A stretch of DNA of 64,000 bases from Ulvibacter algarum (GCA_947488905.1 CANLBJ010000003.1:62001-126000); one strand, 5' to 3'; positions 42,501 to 51,643 are shown, counted from the stretch's first letter. Notes: generated by a model not told the origin, from the sequence alone. A program made the numbers and translations.

Positions 42501-43855
42501 GAAAAGTATGGCGATTGTTTTACGCCAAGTCCTCTCGGTTTAGAAGACATATGCTCGCCTTGCGCTTTCGCGGAAGCGTGAACGTCTGCTAATAATGGCG
42601 CCACAAATTCCTGCTCAAAAGCCACTACGTCATTCATTAAACTGATGATGCGATTGACGCTTTCTCGACTTTTACTGCGTTGTGGTTCGGCGTCCAGTGT
42701 TATGTAATCTACATTGATACCTTCGTTGGAACGCTGACGTCTAATAAGCTGACCACTTTCTGAAAGATTGGATGCCACAATTTCCTGTAATGCTAATCCG
42801 CCACTGGTCATTGAACGCACAAAATTTGAGTCGGTCAATCCTGTTTCAGCGATGGCGGTTTTCTTCGCATAGAAAGGCATCACTTCTGGATATTTGGCGA
42901 ACGTAGCACTCAAAAAGCAACAAGCTTTAGTTTGCGGCAAGACTTCGCGCATCCAGGTACCGATGATGGAATCGAAACCGCCAGCCATATGCGACTCATC
43001 GAGAATGAAGATGAGCTTCTTATATTTTTTACTTCCATCGATTCCGTTATTTACCATTTTCTCAATCCACATACGTTTGTAGGGATGTGCAGATTGCACT
43101 TGAGAATAAGTAGCAAAAATCATATCATAACCCAATGGTAAATGGTCGAGCGTCAATGGAATTTTAATAGTTGGTGTTTTATCAGGATCAGGTAGTTTCT
43201 TCCCAATCTTTTTATGGTATTCAATAGACTCTGGACTCTCCGTTGGAAATTCAATTTCGTTTGAAATCAGGTCAGCTTGCGCAGAACTACTCAGCGGACT
43301 GAACACCACATTACCATCGGCATCTTTAATCTTTGCATTGGTATCTGTATTGACTACGAATGGCCTGATGTTCTCAAAACCTATCGCTTTCAGATCACGA
43401 TACATATCTGTAAACAAGTCTGGTTTCTTGGTAAAAAAGACAGGAATATAATCGTTCATAACTGCGTGTCGTATCACCGCAGCAGCCTGCCGACCTTTTC
43501 CTATTCCTGTCTGATCTGCTATAATAATGCCTTGCTCATTTTCAAATTGATTGAGATACAAACCAACCGCATCCACTTGTTCTGCACCCAATCCACTCCA
43601 AAGTTGTTTGGTGGATTCATACTTTAATTGATTACGCACATAATTATCAATATTCCCTTTTGTCTTCACAATGCTATTGAGCGACTTTTGAACCTCAAAT
43701 GCCATATTACGCGGAATGAGCGTATTCATTCGGTATGGCGCTTTTGACTTTGGGACGTATTCCACTAAAGCACTTTCTTGCGTGGCAAGTTTTGCGACCT
43801 CTTCGGCATCTTGCTTAAAATCTGCCTGTTCTATTTCTAATTCTTGGTTACTCAT
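39596..43855 (-). CDS. Strawberry-notch/DarB-type DEAD-like helicase
   Basis: 1419 aa. Helicase motif I is ADQTGIGKGRQ (around 113-123). Motif II is DESH in LIFILDESHMAGG (about 285). The C-terminal motor part has FNSGDYDVLLINQSGSTG (about 638) and VQKRGRINRTGQVN (about 686), the hallmarks of strawberry-notch helicases. The last 500 residues are specific to mobile elements. With the adjacent N6 methyltransferase it corresponds to the two halves of phage P1 DarB, which protects incoming DNA from type I restriction. It overlaps the 141-aa gene by 8 bases. A variant palindrome (42564-42577) lies inside. Confidence 0.8.
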   Translation of the reverse strand: MSNQELEIEQADFKQDAEEVAKLATQESALVEYVPKSKAPYRMNTLIPRNMAFEVQKSLNSIVKTKGNIDNYVRNQLKYESTKQLWSGLGAEQVDAVGLYLNQFENEQGIIIADQTGIGKGRQAAAVIRHAVMNDYIPVFFTKKPDLFTDMYRDLKAIGFENIRPFVVNTDTNAKIKDADGNVVFSPLSSSAQADLISNEIEFPTESPESIEYHKKIGKKLPDPDKTPTIKIPLTLDHLPLGYDMIFATYSQVQSAHPYKRMWIEKMVNNGIDGSKKYKKLIFILDESHMAGGFDSIIGTWMREVLPQTKACCFLSATFAKYPEVMPFYAKKTAIAETGLTDSNFVRSMTSGGLALQEIVASNLSESGQLIRRQRSNEGINVDYITLDAEPQRSKSRESVNRIISLMNDVVAFEQEFVAPLLADVHASAKAQGEHMSSKPRGLGVKQSPYFSRVFNIIDQMLFALKVKDVVAHTIKLLKEDKKVVIAFKSTMGAFLKDLNLVSGDVIPNEQMDFVRTLVKGLDGIFNYNYVAIDGEKTRERIQLEELPQNGIEKYNDIKKRMLLESSGLSISPIDELIHLLQTEKKPKHLGGHSDMYFKVAEVTGRNQRIDLTDDEAVVESFRSNTERSFRMFNSGDYDVLLINQSGSTGSSAHASKDFKDQRQRAMIVHQFELDINTEVQKRGRINRTGQVNLPEYYYITSDIPTEKRLMTMLKAKLKSLDANTTGSQKTNDDTLKSADFLNKYGDIAAWNWVDENQEMMEQLGYPTYQKKTDKRGFISYERNGFKEGAIRQLTGRAGLLKVEDQDALYDDLLERYDHQIKLEKQQGTYDLETEFLPLDAEVKKRFLFQKGQGGRTPFGKDTVRDITIVNNLKRPFTKQDIDQRIQDALDGEKPVQVRLKLEDQINEAYPKLLEDRKAKRFKVIEKLKEDREVLPQRGSGETEEENEKILSDWNKLEALINQKTSQLATYIAGLENIQSIILRYTNMWNIGDVIRVPFIGTTIKPSWGIFLGVSVGKSGKNPYTLSNISLKFGVTDSRKILTYSLQPAEQSFISQVFTESRGITDVDIQMVNLEWNELIKKASSKRERRHILTENIVGASGQIGTQNKLIKYNTKEGTIKNGILLHRDFGKEGEADSALLPVSEAYPIISKLDLDDFFADHKLSFRAKRISDNYYQVYLDKKDLYPAVIDEKLRSLLRRESGQSQDELPDFVQNAGDMTGALHLENLQPFLNRLDAFQVQYMGKARELEDWEIENETDWKAQTKQKKGNFKYQLGRAYGQGSNPTIGFVSYEEPTADYEFGLVIYNRPLTDKEKYNYSLIPIFKNVEEPYQDWKTTILQTEIKDDFNAIIEEVRDLPLHEAIEAMGYFILNNLHEDGNAEFVFGKYTALDLGRVFYEDTIAQIASIDELINQLQIALK

Positions 43856-44273
43856 TCTTGTGTTGGGCTAATGCTTCTAAATAAGTTCGTAATGTGATTT
43901 CTGAATACAACTGAATGGCCTCTTCTTTATCCATACCACTTCCATAAAGCAATGAATCTTGAGGTGCGGTTTCGTCCAGTTTATCCCAACTTTCTTTGAG
44001 TGTCCAGAGTGCGAGTTGCATCTTATCTGTATTGGCAAGAAAGTCGGCTATTTCTGCTACCGATTTCCCTTCGGTGTAGACCAACTCCAGATAATCTTCA
44101 ATAAGAGCAATTGGGTTTTCACCTTTCGCGAAAGCGTGTTCCACCAGTAGATGTAATTGAATGTAAAGTGCTGCTTCGTGGTCTTCATAGCGTTCAAATG
44201 ATTTGGTGTTTGTGACCATAAAGAGTTTTGTACTCGTGTCGTTAGGCATTAATTGATTATTGAAATAGATCAT
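43848..44273 (-). CDS. Small helical protein between methyltransferase and helicase genes
   Basis: 141 aa, helical, acidic. No recognised domain. It overlaps the methyltransferase gene by 4 and the helicase gene by 8 bases, so the three are translated together, probably as one complex. The palindrome copy at 44123-44135 encodes a peptide in its middle (EHAFAKGENP). Confidence 0.55.
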   Translation of the reverse strand: MIYFNNQLMPNDTSTKLFMVTNTKSFERYEDHEAALYIQLHLLVEHAFAKGENPIALIEDYLELVYTEGKSVAEIADFLANTDKMQLALWTLKESWDKLDETAPQDSLLYGSGMDKEEAIQLYSEITLRTYLEALAQHKNE

Positions 44274-47014
44274 TTTGTTCTTGCGGTTTTAAGCTGTTTT
44301 ATGATGGTATCGATATTTGGTTTGATGTGCGATTTGGTTTGCTTCCAGAGATCTTCAAACGTCTCTACCATATCTTCTAAATGTGGTTGTTCGCTTTTGT
44401 TTGGTGCTACTCCATAAGGTTTTGATTTACGACCACCAATGAGAATGAGCATTGTTTTTGTAACCGCTCCTTGTTTATTGTAGAGCTTGTAACTATTCAT
44501 ATTAATCACATCGTCTACTTTGTAATGACGATACAGCCAGTTGAAAAACGGACGGTATTTTGCAAAAAGTCCGTCGTCTCCAAAATAGACGTGTCCCATT
44601 ATAATAATTGCTGCCTTGCCATCATCTTTCATCGTGTAAAGCGCCAATCCAGCCATCAAGTGTTCTAGGCGAATATGGTTTGCTAATCCGCGATGTTTGT
44701 TGAAGTATTTCTGTATAATTCGCTCCTTATCAAACTTAGAATCATCCCAACTTGCAAATGGCGGATTGGTCACGACCACATCGTGAACTTTGTGCATCAT
44801 TTCTGGAAATGGTTCTGCTGCGTTATCTGATGTAATACGACCAAAACCTTGATGCTCTAAAGATTGTTTTCGGCTTTTATCTATCTCGTTGACGTGAGTG
44901 ATTCTTGGATTCGCTCCTACGAGTAGCAACCCATTTCCAGCACTTGGCTCAAAGATGAACTCGGCTTCATCCATTTGGGTGTATTGCGCGATGATGGCTC
45001 CAATAGGACAAGGCGTGGAATACTGTTTGTAGAGTTCTTTACTACTATCAGAATACGCATAGGTAGGTTGCACTTTATTCCAAAACAACACCATCTTTTT
45101 CAGTCGTGCTTCAAATGGGATAGGTTCTCTGTAGAGCATCTTGTACCATAACAACCAACTCAATTCTACCGCTTCCCAAAGTGCGCCCATCGTTGGTGCA
45201 TTGGTTTCTTCTCTAAGCTTTTCTATCTTCTTTTTTGATAGGCGTTCCGCTTTCGCGAAAGCGGTATGCAGAATAGCTATGACCTTATCTAAATAGTCGT
45301 TGGGTTCTTGATGTTTTTCTTTTTTAGGCTTGGGTTCTGGAAGTGATTCTTCGACCTCTAAATCCTTGTTCATATAATCCTGAATGACCAGTTTGGATCT
45401 TTCCAATCTGCTTATTTCCCATTCAATATCATTGAAAGCTTCTTTGGACTGCTTATCGGTTCTGGGTTTGTTGGATTTTGGGTTGACTAATTCCAATTTC
45501 TTTTCAACCAATTCCATTAATAAGGAATCCATAATCACAATTCCCTTTGCTAAATCTGCAATAGGTCTGGAATGTTCGACCGCAGACCACCATTGATGCC
45601 TGTCATCGTATGCGCCAATTTGAGAAGCTAAAGTTGAGACACTTTTATAACCAGTATGAACGTTCACATAAGGATAATCTAAATCTGTAGGATAGCCGAT
45701 TTCTTCAAACGCTTCCAGACCGCGACTTTCCCACTCACGAAGAACTGTAGAACGATTTACATTAATTCCATAATCATTAGGATGTGCCATTTGAGACAGA
45801 CGAAATAAATCTAATCCAGAGGCTTGTTCAATGGTATCATCTGTAATGTTGTAGAGTCGCTTGAACTTCATTCTCATAAAGTTGGCATCACTTAAATTGA
45901 GTCCACCAGATTGAAAAGGTTCGCCAGCTTTTGTTGGGACTAAAACATTGGGAACAATATGATCGCGATTGAAAATATCTTTTGATACAGATAGCGTTCT
46001 AGCGACCTCTTCTTTCAGATGGAAAAGAGGTAAGTCTAGCGATAGGTTCAAGCGATTGATTTCCATTAACGCCATTGTGCGCGATGAGAAAGTCAAATCC
46101 AAAATCCAATCCTTAAAGTTTTGTAGCGCTTTTAAAAGTTCGTTCTTAAAACGTAGTTCGCTGGATTGTTCCTGCGCATCTTCTAAATCTAAAATGGTGG
46201 TGGCTATGATGGTTTCATCTTCACCTTCAAGACTCTCTTCTAAAATTACAAGTTTGCTAATCACTTCGCTTAAAATCTCACGAGTAGAAATTTTACGCTC
46301 TTTATCGGTCTTGTAACCAGACTCATTTTCTTTAGGCACTTCTTCAAGGGTCTCTTCGTTTTCAGTTTTGCTATCTTCTATAGGAAGTTCGTTTTCTATT
46401 TTGATTTGCTTTTCGTTGTTTGTTGTCTCAAGAGTAGGTTTGTCTTGAGCTTTGCCATCCTCTATAGGAAGGTAGTTTTCTACTTCCTTAGTAGGTTCGT
46501 TTTCTATTTCCGTTATCTCATCGACTTTAAAACGATTTATAATTTGCCCTTTGTCATATATAATGCGAGCTTTCCGTTTATAGTTTCTGGGAGAGACTTC
46601 GACGTTTTGCAAATCGTCTCCATATTTGGTAATGGCATATTGAGTTGCTATTTCTGTAGCGACCTTCTTATAGGGATCGAATAAAACATAGTCCTTCGTT
46701 TCTGCCTTTTCTGTACCTCTGTATGAAATAGTAACAAAACTAAATTTGCTTTTATCAATGTTTTCTAAGGAAGGTTGAAACGATGGATACATCGAAACCG
46801 TTTTCCAATCGTCTCCACGAGAAAACGCATCTCTTAAGGAAGTAGCAAAACTTTTATAGGCTGGATGCGCATCAGAATACCAAGTATTTTTCTTCTTAAA
46901 AACCTCGCGAAAGCCTAATTCTAATAGGAAGGTCGAAAACTCTTTGGGTAGGTTTTCACTGAATAGCAATTCAATTGCGTTTTTCTCTTCGTTCTCTGTA
47001 ATCGTTACCTGCAT
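44270..47014 (-). CDS. N6-adenine methyltransferase-like protein (DarB-type half)
   Basis: 914 aa. Motif I-like FEPSAGNGLLLVGAN lies near 685 and motif IV NPPFASW near 747, typical of N6-adenine methyltransferases. The N-terminal 250 residues hold low-complexity acidic repeats (ENELPIED, ENYLPIED) and a smaller folded domain. Together with the downstream helicase it matches the domain content of P1 DarB, split into two proteins. Probable role: modification and antirestriction of the element's own DNA. Operon: first of methyltransferase, 141-aa, helicase, 70-aa, moxR. Confidence 0.75.
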   Translation of the reverse strand: MQVTITENEEKNAIELLFSENLPKEFSTFLLELGFREVFKKKNTWYSDAHPAYKSFATSLRDAFSRGDDWKTVSMYPSFQPSLENIDKSKFSFVTISYRGTEKAETKDYVLFDPYKKVATEIATQYAITKYGDDLQNVEVSPRNYKRKARIIYDKGQIINRFKVDEITEIENEPTKEVENYLPIEDGKAQDKPTLETTNNEKQIKIENELPIEDSKTENEETLEEVPKENESGYKTDKERKISTREILSEVISKLVILEESLEGEDETIIATTILDLEDAQEQSSELRFKNELLKALQNFKDWILDLTFSSRTMALMEINRLNLSLDLPLFHLKEEVARTLSVSKDIFNRDHIVPNVLVPTKAGEPFQSGGLNLSDANFMRMKFKRLYNITDDTIEQASGLDLFRLSQMAHPNDYGINVNRSTVLREWESRGLEAFEEIGYPTDLDYPYVNVHTGYKSVSTLASQIGAYDDRHQWWSAVEHSRPIADLAKGIVIMDSLLMELVEKKLELVNPKSNKPRTDKQSKEAFNDIEWEISRLERSKLVIQDYMNKDLEVEESLPEPKPKKEKHQEPNDYLDKVIAILHTAFAKAERLSKKKIEKLREETNAPTMGALWEAVELSWLLWYKMLYREPIPFEARLKKMVLFWNKVQPTYAYSDSSKELYKQYSTPCPIGAIIAQYTQMDEAEFIFEPSAGNGLLLVGANPRITHVNEIDKSRKQSLEHQGFGRITSDNAAEPFPEMMHKVHDVVVTNPPFASWDDSKFDKERIIQKYFNKHRGLANHIRLEHLMAGLALYTMKDDGKAAIIIMGHVYFGDDGLFAKYRPFFNWLYRHYKVDDVINMNSYKLYNKQGAVTKTMLILIGGRKSKPYGVAPNKSEQPHLEDMVETFEDLWKQTKSHIKPNIDTIIKQLKTARTK

Positions 47015-47278
47015 CTGTATCGGGAATAGGAAAACTCATCGCTATAGGAAGCTCGTTTTCTCTTTGATTTAGGATAAATATAGATTTGAGAGTCGGTCGA
47101 TTGACCTTACGGAAATGTACTTCGGTACATTGGGATTATTTTGAAATTAGGTTGAAATGGGTAATCGTAGTAACGGTAAGGGTTTTGAATTTATGGGTGG
47201 GATAAATTCAATAATTTTAGAAGGTACTCTAAAGTAATATCCCTGAACTTTCATTTTAAGTTCAGGGATATTGATTGA
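47015..47278. other. Intergenic region with two hairpins
   Basis: No gene seen in 264 bases. A perfect 14-bp inverted repeat (47236-47249 with 47259-47272, aatatccctgaact) follows the glycosyltransferase stop on the minus strand by a few bases and probably ends that transcript, though no T-run follows. A second, shorter hairpin (aatgtac, TTCG tetraloop, gtacatt; 47114-47131) has the especially stable C(UUCG)G loop. The methyltransferase operon promoter should lie here. Confidence 0.6.
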
Positions 47279-48430
47279 TTAAATATATAAGGAAGTTATT
47301 TTATCAATAGATGTCTTTGCAAAGCTGTTATTATTCCAGATATTCTTTATGAGACTAGAAGAAAAATTTTTCTCTTTATCATATTTTACAAGTGTTTCAA
47401 GAGCTTCTAACCACTCAGGAGCTTCACTCGCTAAAAATCCATTTTCTGCATTGTGAATCCATTTTTTGACTGGATGGTGAGATGATGCAACTACAGGAAT
47501 CCCAAACGTTGAAAGCTCCATAAAAAGCTGATAGTTTTGATGCCTATTAAAAAGACATTCTAAAGCAGGTAGTAAAACTACATCGAGTTGTAAGCTGTTC
47601 AACTTTTCAAAATAATCTAAGAATGAAACGGTAGGATGTATTTCTACTTTATATTCTTTAAAAAGTTTTTCTACTTCCCATACAGAATAGGGCTTCCCGA
47701 AGTAAATAAACTCAATTTGATCTCCAAAATTTTTTCTCATTTTAAAAAGTACTTCCTTAAGAGATAGCAAATCTTCTTCGGTTGATTTTATTAAGCCTAC
47801 TCGTAATTTCTCTGAAGTGTTTCTTGTAAGTGGTGGCATTTCTTCATAGCCATATCTCGAGACTAAACTGGGAAGGTATTGCACAAATGTATGTGCGTTT
47901 TCTAAGCGGTCGTCAATGAATCGCTGCAAGAACTTTTGAAAAGCTTCATTTGCAACAGTCACGATATCCATTAGACCCAAATTATTTTCTATGCACTTTA
48001 GTTTGTCATTAGTTAGCTTTCGCGAAAGCGGAATAGAAACAGGTATCGCAAAATAATTTCTATCTAAGTCCATCACTAATTGAACCGAAGGATTAAGCGT
48101 TTTGATAGCCTGCATCAAATAGCTAACATCACTAAACAGGGCAGGGAAAATGATGTAATCTGCCCAGGTAATTAAGCGCTCATCCAGCTGATTTACAAAA
48201 TCAGAAAGTTTCATCGAGAAGTCATTGGTCTCGATACTGGTAATAATCGCCTTATGCGTATCTGTTTTATTGATTTCTAATGCAGGTGTTATCATCCTGT
48301 AATAACCTGTCGCATTGAGTTTGGGACTCACATAAAGCAGATGAATTTTATCATCTGCCTCTATGTTATATCGCTGGTCAAAATTGTTTTTAGGATTGAG
48401 CTTCGCTTGTAATTCTTTAATTGTTCTCAT
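47279..48430 (-). CDS. GT-B fold glycosyltransferase-like protein
   Basis: 383 aa, soluble. The C-terminal half matches GT4-type glycosyltransferases: LRVGLIKSTEEDL (domain start), VVLLPAL, NYQLFMELSTFGIPVVASSH, then ENGFLASEAPEWLEALETLV. These are the nucleotide-sugar-binding site features. Phages use such enzymes to modify DNA bases or host surface sugars. A palindrome copy (48016-48029) is in frame. It shares a base with the 90-aa gene stop and starts the transcript that ends in the hairpin at 47236-47272. Confidence 0.65.
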   Translation of the reverse strand: MRTIKELQAKLNPKNNFDQRYNIEADDKIHLLYVSPKLNATGYYRMITPALEINKTDTHKAIITSIETNDFSMKLSDFVNQLDERLITWADYIIFPALFSDVSYLMQAIKTLNPSVQLVMDLDRNYFAIPVSIPLSRKLTNDKLKCIENNLGLMDIVTVANEAFQKFLQRFIDDRLENAHTFVQYLPSLVSRYGYEEMPPLTRNTSEKLRVGLIKSTEEDLLSLKEVLFKMRKNFGDQIEFIYFGKPYSVWEVEKLFKEYKVEIHPTVSFLDYFEKLNSLQLDVVLLPALECLFNRHQNYQLFMELSTFGIPVVASSHHPVKKWIHNAENGFLASEAPEWLEALETLVKYDKEKNFSSSLIKNIWNNNSFAKTSIDKITSLYI

Positions 48431-48702
48431 TATATAGTTTCAACTGATTTCTCAATCCCTTCGTAAAATTTTGCAATGCGTTGTCCGGTTGCTTTGTCAT
48501 AAATCTCAATGGTACCAGCTAATGGACCATATTGTTTTATCTTTTTTCTGAAACGTTCCATACCAGTTTCTTTGCTGCGTGTTCTTGATAATTTGTGCTT
48601 CCAATCTATTGAATACATTGTTCTTACGTTACCGTCTTTAAACCAGACAATCATTTTTGAAAATGAATCTTGTCCTAGTTTCCATCCTTTGCTTTGTGCC
48701 AT
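48430..48702 (-). CDS. Small hypothetical protein
   Basis: 90 aa, basic, mixed alpha/beta (MIVWFKDGNVRTMYSIDWK ... GTIEIYDKATGQRIAKFY). The last part forms likely beta-hairpins. It is joined by one-base overlaps to both neighbours. No family recognised. Confidence 0.5.
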   Translation of the reverse strand: MAQSKGWKLGQDSFSKMIVWFKDGNVRTMYSIDWKHKLSRTRSKETGMERFRKKIKQYGPLAGTIEIYDKATGQRIAKFYEGIEKSVETI

Positions 48703-49187
48703 TATTTGAAATATTTAATTAGTGAATTAAGTGGGATTTGTTTTATAAACTCTTCATTTTGAAAAGCTCTAACCTGGACTTTATCGTCCTTGAGGTGAAT
48801 CCAAATACGGACGCTTTCTTCATCAATACGATTGGCTTCTGCAAACTCTTTGAGGTATTGTTTGATGCTGAAGGCAACTTTATTCTGTACGTTATCCAAT
48901 TGTGCTAATTGCTCTTCCATAAAGAAATACGTGAGCTCTTGAGTAGGTATAGCGCTCACAGGTTTACTCTGATTGTATAAAAATGAACGTATGATGTGAT
49001 CTTTTTGAAAAATCCTGATGTAGAGACGATCCTTTGGGATTTGAAGTCTGTTGGAAATGTAGTTGGTGCGGTTAGTGATAGTTTTAGTTACCATCTTTTC
49101 GTAACCAAAAATATCAACCGTCAAATCGGTTAATGCACCTTTGAGTTTTTTGCTCAAAGACGCATCATTTTTTTTAAATGGATTCAT
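48702..49187 (-). CDS. Hypothetical protein
   Basis: 161 aa, soluble, alpha/beta; contains two similar segments (PKDRLYIRIFQKDHIIRSFL near 55 and VRIWIHLKDDKVQVRAF near 128), possibly an internal duplication. It starts 3 bases after the replication-type gene's stop. Function unknown. Confidence 0.5.
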   Translation of the reverse strand: MNPFKKNDASLSKKLKGALTDLTVDIFGYEKMVTKTITNRTNYISNRLQIPKDRLYIRIFQKDHIIRSFLYNQSKPVSAIPTQELTYFFMEEQLAQLDNVQNKVAFSIKQYLKEFAEANRIDEESVRIWIHLKDDKVQVRAFQNEEFIKQIPLNSLIKYFK

Positions 49188-49190
49188 TTT

Positions 49191-50432
49191 TTAAGTATTA
49201 AGTTGTAAATATTTGTGTGTAGAGTGATTCAAAACAGAAGCGTGAAAAGTGTTCAACAATTCTGGTTGACCTAATTTGCTGATTCTGGTTTCGCAAGACC
49301 TAAATAGCTCAAGGCGAGGTTTTTGCTTTGCAGTTTCTTTTTTCTCATTGTTGAGAAAACGACGAATTTGAGCTTGTAAAATCAGTTTTAACCGCACCTC
49401 GTATTCTCTTTTCTTCTGCTTTTGGTACCAGATTCTCGTTCCCGTAAAACCTGATGGATTTTTTGGATCAAAGTATTTGTCTGGCAGCTGGACGTATCGT
49501 TTTGTTGGGTCTTTTGCAATGTATTTTTGTACAATTCCTAAGCGACTTACGTAAACTTCGTGAACGTTTTGCAGTTGTTTGTCAGAGACGGGCTCATACC
49601 ACAGATAAAGTAGTTTCAGCGCCATTTTCTCTTGACTTTGAGTAAGATAATGGTCTTTGTAGATGGTGTTTCGCGCCAGTTTCCAGAAGGACTTGACATA
49701 AAATGATAGGGAAGCGGAACGAGCCTGATCGACGCCTGAAATTTCGGCGCTGGTTTGATCTGTGGCTCGTGATTTCCGCTCTATTTCCCCTGCATCATTA
49801 TTTTTTTTGGGGTCTATTTTTCCTGTGTATCCTGTAAAAGTGTTACTAGTAGCGTTGCGTGACTCATAACCGTTCGTGAGTGGTAACGAACTCGCTTTAG
49901 TCTTCAACTTATCAACGCCTATTATTATATTATTTATGTAACCATTGTTACTAGTATCTGTATGAGGACAAGTTGTCGTTTTAGAATTTTTAAAAAACTG
50001 ATTATCAGTAGTTTTTGATTTTTCAGTTTGAAGCTCATTTTCAGGCTTATTAACGGCTTTTACACCACCTATTAACAAGATGTTTGGGTTGATAAAAAGC
50101 TCGTATCCCGAATTGGAACCGTGCCATATCTTTTTAGTGATGATATTAGCTTCTATGAGGCGTTTCAGGTGTCGCTGGATGGTTCTTGTGCTTGCTTTGG
50201 CACGTTTGGCTAGCTGTACGTTATTAGTCTTTAATGGAGGTAAATTCTGTAAATCTATGGCAGCTATACTATTTGCCTTCAGTAAGGATATAGAATAAAT
50301 CTTGATGATCTCTTGAGTGGTTAAGATCATTGCCTGTCTTATATGCGAAGAGAGGTCCTTTGTGCTTGCATTATGCTGGTTAACGTAACCTTCTAAAGCA
50401 TTAAATGCGGTTGAGTATTGTATGATGGCCAT
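49191..50432 (-). CDS. Replication-initiation-type winged-helix protein
   Basis: 413 aa. A DNA-binding domain at about residues 60-120 (VQLAKRAKASTRTIQRHLKR LIEANII as two helices, then a beta-wing with GYELFINPNILLI) is of the type used by phage and plasmid replication initiators and related regulators. A low-complexity Asn/Thr/Lys linker (about 130-230) and a C-terminal helical region (240-400) follow. It is the first gene of the leftward operon of the element. A direct replication role is inferred from domain and position; a transcription regulator remains possible. Confidence 0.5.
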   Translation of the reverse strand: MAIIQYSTAFNALEGYVNQHNASTKDLSSHIRQAMILTTQEIIKIYSISLLKANSIAAIDLQNLPPLKTNNVQLAKRAKASTRTIQRHLKRLIEANIITKKIWHGSNSGYELFINPNILLIGGVKAVNKPENELQTEKSKTTDNQFFKNSKTTTCPHTDTSNNGYINNIIIGVDKLKTKASSLPLTNGYESRNATSNTFTGYTGKIDPKKNNDAGEIERKSRATDQTSAEISGVDQARSASLSFYVKSFWKLARNTIYKDHYLTQSQEKMALKLLYLWYEPVSDKQLQNVHEVYVSRLGIVQKYIAKDPTKRYVQLPDKYFDPKNPSGFTGTRIWYQKQKKREYEVRLKLILQAQIRRFLNNEKKETAKQKPRLELFRSCETRISKLGQPELLNTFHASVLNHSTHKYLQLNT

Positions 50433-50515
50433 TGTTGAGACAATAGCCAGTAATCAGCTTTTTTGCTGTCTGTACTGGTAATTTGAGTGAAGTGCCCGTT
50501 TAAGCATCTTAATTT

Positions 50516-50764
50516 TTAAGCCTCGTTGAATAGTATCTCTGTTCGCTTCTTAATAGAAGATCGCTTTTCTTCTTTTTCTTCAATGAGATCAAGGCACAAT
50601 TCATAAATAATTTCTACACTACTGGGTCTGATAGATTGTAGTCTAAAAAACTTGGTAATCGTGGGGCGTGATAATTGTGTTTTGCTTTTTATGACGTTCA
50701 CGGGACTATCATAAAGCTTCTCCATCCTGAGAACCACCTTTTTAATATCTTCTGTTAGGTACAT
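50516..50764 (-). CDS. Small helix-turn-helix protein, divergent to the repressor-like gene
   Basis: 82 aa. Residues 18-50 (SPVNVIKSKTQLSRPTITKF) look like an Xre-type helix-turn-helix, and the C-terminal 25 residues are charged. It faces the 231-aa regulator across 183 bases, an arrangement like a lysis/lysogeny switch (cro/cI). It also precedes the replication-type gene. Confidence 0.5.
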   Translation of the reverse strand: MYLTEDIKKVVLRMEKLYDSPVNVIKSKTQLSRPTITKFFRLQSIRPSSVEIIYELCLDLIEEKEEKRSSIKKRTEILFNEA

Positions 50765-50947
50765 TAATTAAATGTTTAGTAAATTAATTGACAACATATT
50801 GTAAATAAAATACAAATAAAACATCATTTATACTTTATTTGATGCCAAATATACTTAATATTGCATTTCAATTAACATAATAATCTAAAATAATGTTGTT
50901 TTAAAAACAATAAAGTAAATAACGTATTGATAAATAGATAGATATAG
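50765..50947. promoter_or_regulatory. Divergent control region of the two regulators
   Basis: 183 very AT-rich bases between divergent small regulator genes; no gene seen. Short inverted segments such as aatataaa/tttatatt-like runs occur, but I cannot define operators. Its position fits a control switch for integrated versus active state. Confidence 0.45.
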
Positions 50948-51643
50948 ATGAAAGAAAATCCCCAATATGATGAGATAGATCTCAAATTTGTAAATGCAGT
51001 AGATGAAGTGATTGCTGTAAATTCTGAGTTAGGCATTAAACCTAATAATGACAGCTCAATTGGTAAAGAGGTTTATCCTACTAACAGAAGTATAGTTTCT
51101 GCAGTAAGAAGCAGGTCGAAGCATATTCCGCATTTAGCTCTCATCAATTTTGCTAAGCGTTTTAATGTAGATATGAATTACTTCTACAATGAAACCCCAT
51201 TGCAATATCAGCCACCAACTATCACAAATATTACTGTAAAGAAAAACGGAATAAGTAGTACTGGAGATAACGCGACTAATATTCACGCAGGTAATGGAAA
51301 GATAAAAGGAATCAACAATGCTGAGGCTGGCTCAAAGAACACCTTAGTAGAAGTTGTAGAAGTCAATACAATGATTAACAACTTTATATCTCAAATAGAT
51401 GGCGAACGAGTAAAACAGTTCTTGACTATTATCTCAAAAATACAAGTGGAGAGCAAATCTTCATCTAAAAAATTAGAACGCATTTTAATTGAGAAATCAG
51501 AAGAAATAAAAGAAATGCGTATTTCATTTAAAGAAGAAATGGGAGAGCTAAGAGAAGAGCTTAAAGAAACGCGTGAGAAACTTGATATTTCTCTTAAAAG
51601 AGAAGTGGATTTATTGAGAGAGCTATTAAACGAAAGAAAATGA
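50948..51643 (+). CDS. Repressor-like Xre-family regulator with coiled-coil tail
   Basis: 231 aa. N-terminal Xre-like domain (residues about 5-75: VDEVIAVNSELGIKPNNDSS ... HLALINFAKRFNVDMNYFY) with the typical F-N-V-[ND]-x-x-[YW]-[FL] end. A flexible region follows, and then a long charged coiled coil (about 165-231, repeats of KEEMGELREELKETREKL). It resembles phage repressors that oligomerise through their tails. The plus-strand operon continues with the 92-aa gene (4-base overlap). Confidence 0.65.
   Translation: MKENPQYDEIDLKFVNAVDEVIAVNSELGIKPNNDSSIGKEVYPTNRSIVSAVRSRSKHIPHLALINFAKRFNVDMNYFYNETPLQYQPPTITNITVKKNGISSTGDNATNIHAGNGKIKGINNAEAGSKNTLVEVVEVNTMINNFISQIDGERVKQFLTIISKIQVESKSSSKKLERILIEKSEEIKEMRISFKEEMGELREELKETREKLDISLKREVDLLRELLNERK

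Noticed and set aside
46370-47060. Repeated ATAGGAAG(C/T)TCGTTTTCT segments as a DNA regulatory repeat
   Set aside because: Two of the three copies encode the ENELPIED-type low-complexity repeat within the methyltransferase gene, so protein repetition explains them. The third copy, before the start, may be a leftover.
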